This document shows, piece after piece, positions 1 through 8,583 of a stretch of DNA of 34,074 nucleotides (positions are counted from its first letter, which is position 1; each line of letters begins with the position of its first letter). The stretch comes from UBA1189 sp045612925 (GTDB lineage: Bacteria; Bacteroidota; Bacteroidia; Bacteroidales; Bacteroidaceae). The notes beneath the pieces were generated by a model. That model saw only the letters and a list, made by a program, of their open reading frames with translations. It did no database searches and was not told the DNA's origin. The translations under genes were made by a program, and so were the position numbers. The stretch lies in contig JAZKZX010000048.1 in NCBI GenBank assembly GCA_045612925.1, positions 1 to 34,074 of the forward strand, written 5' to 3'.

Positions 1-223
1 GCCAAACATTACATTCGACAAGCAACTATTTCCGGACTGATATATGGTGACAATAAATTTTATTAACTAACTTTGCGGACGCATCTGAAGGTTACAAACT
101 GAAGTCTACTGCTCTAGACACACTAAAGGAAACACTACCACCTAAAAACATGCCAGGTGGCAAAAATGTAATTGCATAGGACGATTTTTATCCATAATCG
201 GAGGCTAGGCGATGGATTGGATG
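1..223. other. Left-edge non-coding stretch
   Basis: No gene is recognisable here. One plus-strand frame is open from base 1 and stops at TAA 64-66; its 21 residues match nothing I know, so it could be the tail of a gene outside the window or chance. A Bacteroidetes-type -7 box, TAACTTTG, lies at 68-75 on the plus strand, but I see no -33 TTG at the right distance and no plus-strand gene follows, so it is orphaned. A small inverted repeat (CCACCT and AGGTGG around an 11-base loop) lies near 140-163. An untranslated RNA is possible but not supported further. Confidence 0.3.
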
Positions 224-428
224 GAGTCGAGGAGTTTAGGAGTTTACGCTTCGCTATGGAGTGAAGACGATAGTCTGTCAGCGGCTTTATCTGGGGAGTC
301 GAGGAGTTCAGGAGTTCCCGCTTCGCTCTGGAGTGAAGACGATAGTCTGTTCGCGGCTTTATCTGGGGAGTCGAGGAGTTCAGGAGTTTCCGCTTCGCTC
401 TGGAGTGAAGACGATAGTCTGTTCGCGG
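224..428. repeat. Three tandem 72-bp repeats
   Basis: Units begin with GAGTCGAGGAG at 224, 296 and 368, an exact 72-bp spacing; the third unit is cut short near 428. Units two and three are almost identical and unit one has a few substitutions. Each unit holds two GGAGT-type motifs and a small stem, AGAC-GATA-GTCT. The array can be read as an open frame in several frames, which follows from 72 being divisible by three, so I do not treat those frames as genes. A short piece of the same motif (GTCGAGGAGTATAGGAGTG) recurs near 11312, so the motif is dispersed. Confidence 0.85.
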
Positions 429-448
429 AAGGAACATTTGTCTTTACT

Positions 449-520
449 CCTTCACTCCCATACTCCTTTACTCCCGAAAACTCTCCTTCACTCCTATACT
501 CCTTTACTCCCCCAAAAAGG
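449..520. repeat. Two tandem 36-bp pyrimidine-rich repeats
   Basis: The motif CCTTCACTCC followed by ATACTCCTTTACTCCC occurs at 449-475 and again at 485-511, a 36-bp period (half of the neighbouring 72-bp period). Read on the minus strand it is rich in GGAGT, the same core word as the 72-bp repeats but in opposite orientation. No coding role is evident. Confidence 0.75.
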
Positions 521-536
521 CTCTCCTCTACCCCTC

Positions 537-557
537 AAAAAGCAGCGGCAAGCCGCT
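537..557 (-). terminator. Probable rho-independent terminator of the PEGA gene
   Basis: On the minus strand a perfect 6-bp stem (AGCGGC/GCCGCT, 2-base loop, 544-557) is followed by GC and five T residues. It starts 13 bp past the stop codon of the PEGA-repeat gene and would end the two-gene surface-protein transcript. Confidence 0.6.
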
Positions 558-569
558 AAAGCTCACTAC

Positions 570-2516
570 TCAAAAGCTCAGCGAGATGCCGGCATTCACG
601 GATACGCCCTCACCGAGGACATATTCGGGAGTGGCATAGAAGCCGAGGCCCGAGGCAGTGGTGTATCCTATGCGTGCACCGAGTGTCAGTCCCCAGCGGC
701 TGCTACCGACAAACTGCATGATCTTGCCATTGAGGTGGCTATAGTCCTTGTTGGCCAACACCCTGTCGTGGCTGCTCACACCATCCCATGCGGGGAGCTC
801 GTTGAGCACATACTCCTTGCCTGCGAGTGCCGAGGGACCAAAGAGCAGTCCCACCTGCGGTGTCACCTGGAAGCGCTTGCCTATGGTATACCCCACCTTG
901 GCACTGAAGCGCATGAGCTGCACGGCATGTTCCTCTTCCTGGCTGCCTGCCACATCGTTCATACAGGTGGTGTAGCTACCTATTGCCCCTGCGTTGGCAC
1001 CCAGGGTGAGCGTGATGCCCTTGAGCATGAAGCCCGCCTCTGCGCCATAGCGCAATCCGTAGGGTGAGTAGCCGGCACCGGCAGCGATGAGGAGATGTCG
1101 CTCCTTATCCTCCTCCTGCCCTTCTGCTTTGGGTTTCTCGGGCTTGGTGTTTTCGGCCTTGGGCTTCTCGGGTTTCTTCTTGTCGGTGGCGGGTGCCTTG
1201 GGTTGTCCCTTACCCGTGGTAGCAGATGCCTGCTGGGCTCCTCCGCCACGGGTGGTCAAGGTGGCCGACAGGTGATTTTCCTCGTTCTCTCTCACCACCA
1301 CAGTTCTCTCTACGGGGGTGTACCCCTCCTTCTTGAACACTACGCGGTGGGTACCCACGAGTACATCGGTCTTCATCATGGGGGTCTCGCCCACCTCGGC
1401 CCCATCGATGAGCACCGTGGCACGCAAGGGAGTAGACTCCAGTTCGAGCGAAGCATATATCGGTGTGGGCGACTTGAGCTGCACGGTCTTCTCTCCCGTG
1501 CCTGTCACATGCACGATCTCCGATGCTGTGCGGTGCGAGGGCTTGCGCACCTCTACGGTGTAGTCGCCCGTCTCGAGCGGACCACTCCAGGTGCCCGTAC
1601 CCTTCTTCTCACCATCGACCCATATCTCGCCATCGGCATCGGCCACGAGGGTCACGGAGGCAAAGTTGGGGATGAGCGTCACTTGCTGTGTAGTGGTCTC
1701 GTTGTCGGCCACCATCACCTGCGACTCGTACGACTTGTACATGCTCTTGGCCACTCTCACCTTGTAGGTACCGCTCTTGAGTTCGTCGCTCGTGTAGGGT
1801 AGCTGTCCCACGCGTTCATTATTGATATATACATAGGCTCCGTGGTAGGCATCGTCGGTGGCATCGAGCTTCAGCCAGCCGAAGTTGGGGCGCAGCGTCA
1901 CATTCACCTCGGCCTTGCCAGCTGCCGTCACCGTCACCTTGCCTGCTGTGGTGTGGTAGTTGGCACACGACACGCGGTAGTCGTATGTGCCGTAGGGCAC
2001 ATTCTTGGCGGCACAGCCCGACTCGTCGACGGTGAGCAGTTCGTCGCCCAGCTCTACCGAGGCATTGGCAGGGCTCACATTGAAGAGCACATACTGCTTG
2101 GTCACGGCATGCGTCACCACCGTCTCTACCCTACCCGTGGTAAGCACCATCTCGTAGGTGCGGGCCTTCTCGATGGGTATGGGGAAGAAGTAGTCGCGTA
2201 GTACGCCCAGCTGCTGGTGGCGCACGGTAATCTTCTTGATGCCATGGGGCACATACACCCACACCTCGCCTACCTCCTGACGGGTCTTCACGATGCCCAC
2301 CATGCCACCTTCAAAGACGAGCCCCTGCTCCGAGGTCACCACCTTGATAAGTGCAGCCACCTCACCATTGAAGTCCTTCTCCGAGGTACCATAGGTATTG
2401 GCCGTAAGGTCATTGGGCAGCATCTTAAACGAAGCCACGCTGATATTCTGGGCCGAGAGCGTCGTAGCCACAAACACCCATAGCATGAGCAGCGCCCTGC
2501 GCAGCGTATATATCAT
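570..2516 (-). CDS. PEGA-repeat protein with C-terminal outer-membrane barrel-like domain
   Basis: A signal peptide of about 23 residues (hydrophobic core, ending TLSAQ) is followed by a beta-rich region, then about four PEGA-type domains in tandem (roughly residues 145-425), recognisable by patterns such as GTYDYRVS, GTYKVRVA, GDYTVEVRKPSH and GTHRVVFKKEGYTP. A charged Lys/Pro/Glu linker (about 425-480) leads to a 170-residue C-terminal domain with alternating glycine/aromatic strands and a final phenylalanine, as in small outer-membrane barrels. PEGA domains are extracytoplasmic beta-sandwiches often found in surface proteins; the barrel call is inference. I prefer the ATG at 2516 because it gives a standard signal peptide; an in-frame ATG at 2546 adds ten charged residues. 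The gene lies 99 bp (69 from the longer start) behind the giant lipoprotein gene on the same strand, so co-transcription is likely. Its bases look more GC-rich than that neighbour. It ends in TGA. Confidence 0.8.
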   Translation of the reverse strand: MIYTLRRALLMLWVFVATTLSAQNISVASFKMLPNDLTANTYGTSEKDFNGEVAALIKVVTSEQGLVFEGGMVGIVKTRQEVGEVWVYVPHGIKKITVRHQQLGVLRDYFFPIPIEKARTYEMVLTTGRVETVVTHAVTKQYVLFNVSPANASVELGDELLTVDESGCAAKNVPYGTYDYRVSCANYHTTAGKVTVTAAGKAEVNVTLRPNFGWLKLDATDDAYHGAYVYINNERVGQLPYTSDELKSGTYKVRVAKSMYKSYESQVMVADNETTTQQVTLIPNFASVTLVADADGEIWVDGEKKGTGTWSGPLETGDYTVEVRKPSHRTASEIVHVTGTGEKTVQLKSPTPIYASLELESTPLRATVLIDGAEVGETPMMKTDVLVGTHRVVFKKEGYTPVERTVVVRENEENHLSATLTTRGGGAQQASATTGKGQPKAPATDKKKPEKPKAENTKPEKPKAEGQEEDKERHLLIAAGAGYSPYGLRYGAEAGFMLKGITLTLGANAGAIGSYTTCMNDVAGSQEEEHAVQLMRFSAKVGYTIGKRFQVTPQVGLLFGPSALAGKEYVLNELPAWDGVSSHDRVLANKDYSHLNGKIMQFVGSSRWGLTLGARIGYTTASGLGFYATPEYVLGEGVSVNAGISLSF

Positions 2517-2615
2517 ATCTTTATCTTTTGTATACATATTCACCATTCACAAACAATCTAATTCTATATCAATAATCAAATCAGCAAATCATCGGATACG
2601 CAACACAAGGTTGCT

Positions 2616-5600
2616 TTAATATTCTGAGACGGGGCGCACCGCTAGACCGGAACAACGGCCATAATAGTCACAGTTGTAACTATATGAAAAGAAACGAAGA
2701 TAATACGCATATTCGATTTCGCTACAAGATGTAGCAGACCAATATCTACCGGTAGAGCCAGAGTCTCCAGAGAACCAAAGACCTTCCTTCCAACCAGCGG
2801 CAGGAAGGAAGATAGAGTTGCCATTGGTGCGACTCTTTACATTATAGCCATTGACACCATTCATTGTAATCCACTCCCAATCACATTCTATACGGAGTTC
2901 ATCTTGCTCAGCCTTAGTCGGCATGCGCCAATCGCTGCCCCAGTTCACTGTAGCAGCATCGTAAGCTGCTGTCAAGTTTCCATTAGCATCAATGATGCCG
3001 CGAGACTCCAACTCGGAGATGGACAAGCCGTAGGTGACACTATTGCTTGAGTTATAATCAGTCTTTGTCGTCGTCTCACCCCAAGCAAAATAGTCGCCAT
3101 ACTCCTCGGAAGAGGTGGCACCCACATTATAGGAGGCCCACTTCACTGACAAGCCAAGGTCAACCGCTTCATGGGAAGATACATCCCCAATACTCTCTTG
3201 CTCTGTGGTAAACGAGCGCACCTCACCATATTTATATTCACCATTCACAATGGCATAGGCACGATAATAATAGGTAGTATTAGCATTCAGTCCTGTTTTA
3301 CTTATGGAATAGTTACTATTGGAAAAGTTTGCCAGCAAATCTCCGTTTGTAGATGACAAGTCGGATGATGTGCCATAGATAATACCACAATTAATCATCT
3401 CAGAAGTATTACTCACCACACCACTGAGCGTAGCACCATCGGTGGTGATATCCGACGCTTCGCCCGTCTCAATGGTTACCATTTGCGCTGGAGCCTCGGA
3501 GTATACAGGGCGCACTGTGAAGCCGCTACAACGATCGATTCCACTACTACAACTAAAAAAGCCATCACCGAAGGCGAGATAGTACGCATTGCCGCTATCG
3601 TCGTCTAACGGAGCTGTCAAATAGTAGCCGGCCTCGCCCGCAGCTCCAAGCGACAGATAATAACGATAGCCAGCATAAGGAAGGTAGATAGAGTTACCAT
3701 TAGAACCTGTTACCTTAAAACATTTAACTCCGTTTTGAGTAACCTTTTTCCAAGTACAACCATTGATGAGTTCCTTCATTTCATCCAAAGTAGGCATACG
3801 CCAGCTACCACCCCAATTCGCAGTAGCGGCATCGTACGCTGCGGTCAAGTTTCCATCGGAGTCAATGATACCGCGAGATTCTAATTCTGAATTGGAGAGG
3901 CCGTAGATGACGCTATTTTCGGAATCATAGATTGACTTTGTCGTCGTCTCACCCCAAGCGAAATAGTTACCATACTCTTCTGGAGAAGAGGCACCCACAT
4001 TCCATGAAGCCCACTTGACAGAGAGACCAAGGTCTACGGCCTCACCAACGGTACCTATTTGTTCCTCTTGCTGTGTCGTAAACGAGCGCACCTCACCATA
4101 CCTTTCCTCGCCACCGATGATGGCATAGGCACAATAGTAATAGGTGGTATTGGGTTGTAAGTAGGATACGCTTATCGAATAGGTGCCATCAGAAGAAGTG
4201 CCTTTTCTATTGTTGTTCAAGGATGACATATCAGACGATGTGCCATAGATGATGCCACAGCTGATTGCTTGAGTGGCATTACTTACCACACCACTGAGTG
4301 TAGCGCTATTGGTGGTAATGTCTGTGACTTCGCCCGTTGCTATGGTAGGTTCTTGCAGTGTAGTAAACGAGCGCACTTCGCCATACTGCTCCGTTCCACC
4401 GATGATGGCGTAGGCACAATAGTAATAGGTAGTATTGGGCTGTAGGTCAGAGATATTAATGGAATAAGTACCATTAGAAGATGTTTCTCCACGACCGCTG
4501 TTCAAAGACATGTCTGACGAAGTGCCATAGATAATGCCGCAGCTGATAGCCTCGTCAGCTCCTGTCACCACGCCACTGAGCGTAGCACCATCGGCAGTAA
4601 TGTCTGTAACTTCGCCCGTAGAGATAGTAACACTTGATTGAGGTGTACCATAGACTGGGCGCACCGCTTGACCGTTGAGACGAATGTTGTAGCGCCAGTC
4701 AATATTGTCCGAATAGGAGTAGAGGTAGTACGCACCGTCGCTACCGCTGAGCGGCGTAGCAGACCAATAGTAGCCGTAAGAGCCCACATTGAAGAGCGAA
4801 GTGCCGTAGCTATAGCCTGCAGCAGGAAGGAAGATGAAGTTGCCATTGGTGCCAGTAACCTTGTAGCCATATTCACCACTCATCGTGGTCCATTCCCAAA
4901 TACATTTGTAACGCAGTTCCTTCATCTCATCCAAAGTAGGCATACGCCAGTCTTCACCCCAGTTTGCCGTTGCGGCATCGTAGGCTGCGGTCAAGTTACC
5001 ATCAGAGTCGATGATACCACGAGACTCCAACTCCTCAATTGACAAGCCATAGGTAACGCTATTGCTTGAGCTATAATCAGTCTTTGTCACCGTCTCGCCC
5101 CAAGCGAAGTAGCCTCCATACTCTTCAGGAGAATCGGCACCCACATTCCATGATGCCCACTTGACTGAGAGACCAAGATCTATAGCCTCACCCACAGAAC
5201 CTGCATTGTCTTCTTCTTGGTTAGTCGTAAACGAGCGTACCTCACCATATTGTTCCGCTCCACCGATGATGGCGTAGGCACAATAGTAGTAGGTAGTACC
5301 AGGCTGCAGGTCAGAGACACTAATAGAATAAGCACCATTAGAGGATGTTTCTCCACGACCGCTGTTCAACGACATGTCTGACGAAGTACCATAGATAATG
5401 CCGCAACTGATAGCCTCGTTAGCACCTGTCACCACACCACTGAGCGTAGCTCCATCGGTAGTAATGTCAGACACCTGACCTGTGGCAATGGTTACCACCT
5501 GCAAGGGGATATCGGAGTTTACGAGGCGGAAACCGTTGCTATCCCATTTGCCTCCAGAGGTCGTTTCATTATGACGATAGGTGATACGACTGAACGATTC

Positions 5601-8330
5601 ATCTTGGGCCCAGCTACCACCGCGAGCGGTGCGAAGAGTGCCCGAAGAAGGGCCTGTAGGATTGGTCTGATGAGCCGATGTATAATCGCCATACCAGTCG
5701 GCACACCACTCCCACACATTGCCGCTCATATCATAAATACCGAGTTCATTAGGAGTTAGAGATTTCACCGGATGAGTGGTATGCCCATCATTAGGAAGAC
5801 ACCACGCCACATCGCTCGAGGTATTGCTGCCACTATACTTATATCCCTGGCTGGCATTGCCGCCGCGAGCAGCAAATTCCCACTCTGCCTCAGTAGGCAA
5901 GCGGAAGTTCTCACCTGTCAAGTCGTTAAGTTTGCTGATGAATTCCTGACAGTCGTTCCAACTGACTTTCTCTACCGGGCGTTGTAAATCACCGTTAAAG
6001 AACGAAGGATTGCTGCCCATCACCGCCAGCCATAATGCTTGAGTCACCTCGGTCTCACCGATAGCATAGCTACTCAAGGTCACCTTATGGGCAGGCTTTT
6101 CATTCATATTGGCATCGCTGTCACTATCGGGTGCACCCATCATGAAGGTGCCGCCCTCGACACCAATCATATTGAACGACACACCATTGACAGTGATAGT
6201 TCCGTAAGAGCCGACGGGTACATCGACGACGTCATCTTGCTTCGTAGTAAACGAGCGTACCTCACCATAGATCCACTCGCCATTGACATCGACAAAGGCC
6301 TTATAGTAATAGGTGGTTCCCGAGGGAAGCCCAGTGAGGGTGCGTGTGAAGTCGCCCATAGAGGTGGTCGACATTGAGCCACCGCCTGTAGAGAAGTCGG
6401 GGTCGGTACTAAAGTGGAAACCACAGGTGAGAATCTCGCTGGCTCCAACGATCGTACCGCTGAGCGTGGCGCCACCGGTGGTGATGGCGGTAGCATCACC
6501 CGTAATGACGGTAACAACATCGCCCTGAACGGTGGTGAAGCTCTTGACATCGCCATATCTGTAAGCACCACTGACCACCACATAGGCACGATAGTAGTAG
6601 GTAGTGCCTGGCTGCAGGCCTGTAGCATTGAGGGTGGCGCTACCCATTGTCGTGGCCGATAGCTTGGTGCCATTGCTCGAACTCAAATCATTGGTGGTGC
6701 CGTAGAGGATACCACAAGTCATCGACTTATCGGCCCCTTCTACCGTAAGCTTCATGGTGGCGCTGCGCTCGGTGATGTTGGACACGAAGCCTGTAGTGAC
6801 AGTTACATTACTATCAGTCTTGAACGAGAGTACCGTGCCGTACGAATACACACCATTCGTCACGGCATAGGCACGGTAGTAGTAGGTGGTATTGGCCTTC
6901 AGCTCGGTGAGCGACACGGTGAAGTTGCCATTGGCGGTGGTAGAGATGCGCGAACCTTCAGTATCGGTGAGCGACGATGTGGTGCCATAGATAATACCGC
7001 AAGTGACACTCTTGCCAGCACCCGTCACCTTACCCGTGATGATGGCACTATTGTGGGTAATAGAAGAGGCCGTATTGGTGGTGACGGTAAGCGCATATCC
7101 TGTCGTAAATGAGAGTATTTTGCCATATCGGTATTCTCCATCGATGATCACATAGGCACGGTAGTAGTAGGTGATATTGCTATTCAGGTTGGAGATGCTC
7201 GCCGTGAAGTCACCATTGGCTGTAGTAGAGACATCCTTCCCCTCCTCAGCGGTAAGTTCTGATGAAGTACCATAAATAAAGCCACAAGGAAGCTGAGAAT
7301 TAGAACTGTTTATCCATCCCTTAAGAGTAGCACTGGTGGCTGTAACATCGGAAGCAGAGAGTGTAGTGATAGTGATACCTGTCTTGAACGAACGCACCTC
7401 GCCATATTTGTACTCATCACCAATGATGGCAAAGGCACAATAATAATAGGTGGTATTGGCATTCAAGTTTGTCAGATCCTTATAATAATCATCAACAGAG
7501 CTGGTGGTAAGCTTGGTCCAGCTATTGACATCCAGTGTTTCGGAAGTTCCATAGAAGAATCCACAAGTAGTTCTTCCAGTAGATCCCTCTAACACGCCAT
7601 TCAGTCTGGCACTGGTGGGGGTAACATCAGTGGCCTCGCCTGTGACCACAGCAAGCGTGGTCTTGAAAGAGCGCACCTCACCATACCGATACTCATCATC
7701 GATAACGGCATAAGCACGGTAGTAGTAGGTGGTGGCAGGCTTTAGATCGGCAAGCACAAGACTATACTCGCCCTTCGAAGTGGTAGACCGTATGTTGCAG
7801 TCGGTGGCAGACTGTACATTATCTTCGGAAGTGCTAAACATCACTCCACAAGATAGTGTTTCATCAGAACTGTCGACTACTCCACCGACAGTAGCGTTGG
7901 CATGGGTAACCTCGGTGGCCTCGCTGGTAACCACGGCAAAGTCGGTCTTGAACGAGAGCACCTTGCCATACTTGTGCATCCCTGCATCGACGGCATAGGC
8001 ACGGTAGTAATAGGTGGTATTAGCCTTGAGGTCGCCTACCGACACGGCATACTCGCCATGACCAATGGTAGGCTTCGTGGTTCCCTTCTCAGCTGACAAG
8101 GCGTCGGACAAGCCGTAGATGACACCGCAGTCGATGCTATCATTGTCGATAAGACTCACCACAGCACGGAGCGTGGCTTCATTGACCGAGATGTCGGTGG
8201 CAGTGTCAGTGACAACGATCCTTACTCTACAAGGCAATTCGATGGCCTCGGGAATGCAGCCCACCAAGGCTACACACATCACAAAAATGAACAATACTAC
8301 CCCATGGCAGTACCGATATACATGTTTCAT
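2616..8330 (-). CDS. Giant multidomain surface lipoprotein (Fn3-like repeats, FGE-sulfatase-like, FISUMP)
   Basis: The 1904-residue protein begins with a lipoprotein signal (hydrophobic stretch, lipobox LVGC, Cys25). Seven repeats of about 95 residues follow (to about 715), each with a CGxxYGTS-like motif and a TTYYYRAYA...YGEVRSFTT ending, typical of Fn3-like repeats in Bacteroidetes. An FGE-sulfatase/SUMF1-like domain spans about 715-937 (GGTFMMG, RLPTEAEWEFAARGG, GNVWEWCADW, GFRLV). Then come repeat 8, FISUMP domain 1 (about 1047-1230), repeats 9 and 10, FISUMP 2 (about 1429-1608), repeat 11 and FISUMP 3 (about 1720-1904). FISUMP marks are DLGLSVKWAS, YFAWGET, WRMPT and an RPV ending. The FGE-like domain lacks the paired cysteines that bind copper in true formylglycine-generating enzymes (GGSWAQDESFSRITYRHNE instead), so I infer binding or structure, not catalysis. 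Probable role: surface-anchored adhesin or ligand-binding scaffold; ligand unknown. Confidence 0.88.
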   Translation of the reverse strand: MKHVYRYCHGVVLFIFVMCVALVGCIPEAIELPCRVRIVVTDTATDISVNEATLRAVVSLIDNDSIDCGVIYGLSDALSAEKGTTKPTIGHGEYAVSVGDLKANTTYYYRAYAVDAGMHKYGKVLSFKTDFAVVTSEATEVTHANATVGGVVDSSDETLSCGVMFSTSEDNVQSATDCNIRSTTSKGEYSLVLADLKPATTYYYRAYAVIDDEYRYGEVRSFKTTLAVVTGEATDVTPTSARLNGVLEGSTGRTTCGFFYGTSETLDVNSWTKLTTSSVDDYYKDLTNLNANTTYYYCAFAIIGDEYKYGEVRSFKTGITITTLSASDVTATSATLKGWINSSNSQLPCGFIYGTSSELTAEEGKDVSTTANGDFTASISNLNSNITYYYRAYVIIDGEYRYGKILSFTTGYALTVTTNTASSITHNSAIITGKVTGAGKSVTCGIIYGTTSSLTDTEGSRISTTANGNFTVSLTELKANTTYYYRAYAVTNGVYSYGTVLSFKTDSNVTVTTGFVSNITERSATMKLTVEGADKSMTCGILYGTTNDLSSSNGTKLSATTMGSATLNATGLQPGTTYYYRAYVVVSGAYRYGDVKSFTTVQGDVVTVITGDATAITTGGATLSGTIVGASEILTCGFHFSTDPDFSTGGGSMSTTSMGDFTRTLTGLPSGTTYYYKAFVDVNGEWIYGEVRSFTTKQDDVVDVPVGSYGTITVNGVSFNMIGVEGGTFMMGAPDSDSDANMNEKPAHKVTLSSYAIGETEVTQALWLAVMGSNPSFFNGDLQRPVEKVSWNDCQEFISKLNDLTGENFRLPTEAEWEFAARGGNASQGYKYSGSNTSSDVAWCLPNDGHTTHPVKSLTPNELGIYDMSGNVWEWCADWYGDYTSAHQTNPTGPSSGTLRTARGGSWAQDESFSRITYRHNETTSGGKWDSNGFRLVNSDIPLQVVTIATGQVSDITTDGATLSGVVTGANEAISCGIIYGTSSDMSLNSGRGETSSNGAYSISVSDLQPGTTYYYCAYAIIGGAEQYGEVRSFTTNQEEDNAGSVGEAIDLGLSVKWASWNVGADSPEEYGGYFAWGETVTKTDYSSSNSVTYGLSIEELESRGIIDSDGNLTAAYDAATANWGEDWRMPTLDEMKELRYKCIWEWTTMSGEYGYKVTGTNGNFIFLPAAGYSYGTSLFNVGSYGYYWSATPLSGSDGAYYLYSYSDNIDWRYNIRLNGQAVRPVYGTPQSSVTISTGEVTDITADGATLSGVVTGADEAISCGIIYGTSSDMSLNSGRGETSSNGTYSINISDLQPNTTYYYCAYAIIGGTEQYGEVRSFTTLQEPTIATGEVTDITTNSATLSGVVSNATQAISCGIIYGTSSDMSSLNNNRKGTSSDGTYSISVSYLQPNTTYYYCAYAIIGGEERYGEVRSFTTQQEEQIGTVGEAVDLGLSVKWASWNVGASSPEEYGNYFAWGETTTKSIYDSENSVIYGLSNSELESRGIIDSDGNLTAAYDAATANWGGSWRMPTLDEMKELINGCTWKKVTQNGVKCFKVTGSNGNSIYLPYAGYRYYLSLGAAGEAGYYLTAPLDDDSGNAYYLAFGDGFFSCSSGIDRCSGFTVRPVYSEAPAQMVTIETGEASDITTDGATLSGVVSNTSEMINCGIIYGTSSDLSSTNGDLLANFSNSNYSISKTGLNANTTYYYRAYAIVNGEYKYGEVRSFTTEQESIGDVSSHEAVDLGLSVKWASYNVGATSSEEYGDYFAWGETTTKTDYNSSNSVTYGLSISELESRGIIDANGNLTAAYDAATVNWGSDWRMPTKAEQDELRIECDWEWITMNGVNGYNVKSRTNGNSIFLPAAGWKEGLWFSGDSGSTGRYWSATSCSEIEYAYYLRFFSYSYNCDYYGRCSGLAVRPVSEY

Positions 8331-8356
8331 TATTCAATGGATTTCGTATGAAAATG

Positions 8357-8364
8357 CAAAGTTA
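8357..8364 (-). promoter_or_regulatory. -7 promoter box of the giant lipoprotein operon
   Basis: The minus strand reads TAACTTTG, a full match to the Bacteroidetes -7 consensus TAnnTTTG, 27 bp before the ATG at 8330. No clear -33 TTG is visible at 19-21 bp, so this may be a weaker or regulated promoter. Confidence 0.5.
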
Positions 8365-8438
8365 CTGATTATATTCCATATACGCATCATCTATAGCGAA
8401 TTATTTTGCTGATAATAAAGTCATACCAGATGGGTTCG

Positions 8439-8559
8439 GAGAAAATTCAAAGTAAACTTTGCTTTTCGCTCGTTTCTTCGTAAATTGCCTTCAGCGAATT
8501 ACTCGGCACTCGCTGAGAAAATTCAAAGTAAACTTTGCTTTTCGCTCGTTTCTTCGTAA
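8439..8559 (+). repeat. Direct repeat carrying promoter elements upstream of hydG
   Basis: A 45-bp segment at 8439-8483 recurs exactly at 8515-8559 (76 bp apart). Each copy runs GAGAAAATT, a palindrome CAAAGT-AA-ACTTTG (8448-8461 and 8524-8537), then a tail TTTTCGCTCGTTTCTTCGTAA. The second copy runs directly into a perfect -7 box (TAATTTTG). The first reads TAAATTGC at the same place, consistent with loss of one T. The module clearly resembles the minus-strand array at 18264-18548. Confidence 0.9.
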
Positions 8560-8564
8560 TTTTG
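8534..8564 (+). promoter_or_regulatory. hydG promoter (TTTG-N19-TAATTTTG)
   Basis: TTTG at 8534-8537 and TAATTTTG at 8557-8564 are separated by 19 bp, an exact match to the sigma-ABfr consensus of Bacteroidetes. The predicted transcript would start near 8571, about 13 bases before the hydG ATG. The -33 box is the right arm of the palindrome in the direct repeat. Confidence 0.8.
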
Positions 8565-8583
8565 CAACATATATAAAAGAGAA

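Noticed and set aside
1..66. C-terminal tail of a plus-strand gene
   Set aside because: Only 21 codons are visible and nothing in them is recognisable; kept as a remark in the left-edge entry.
212..559. Open frames across the 72-bp repeats, on both strands
   Set aside because: The period is divisible by three, so open frames repeat automatically; the predicted proteins are repetitive and have no start signal or family resemblance.
4565..5042. Open frames antisense to or out of frame with the giant lipoprotein gene
   Set aside because: They follow the repetitive codon pattern of the real gene and show no domain, signal or start of their own.
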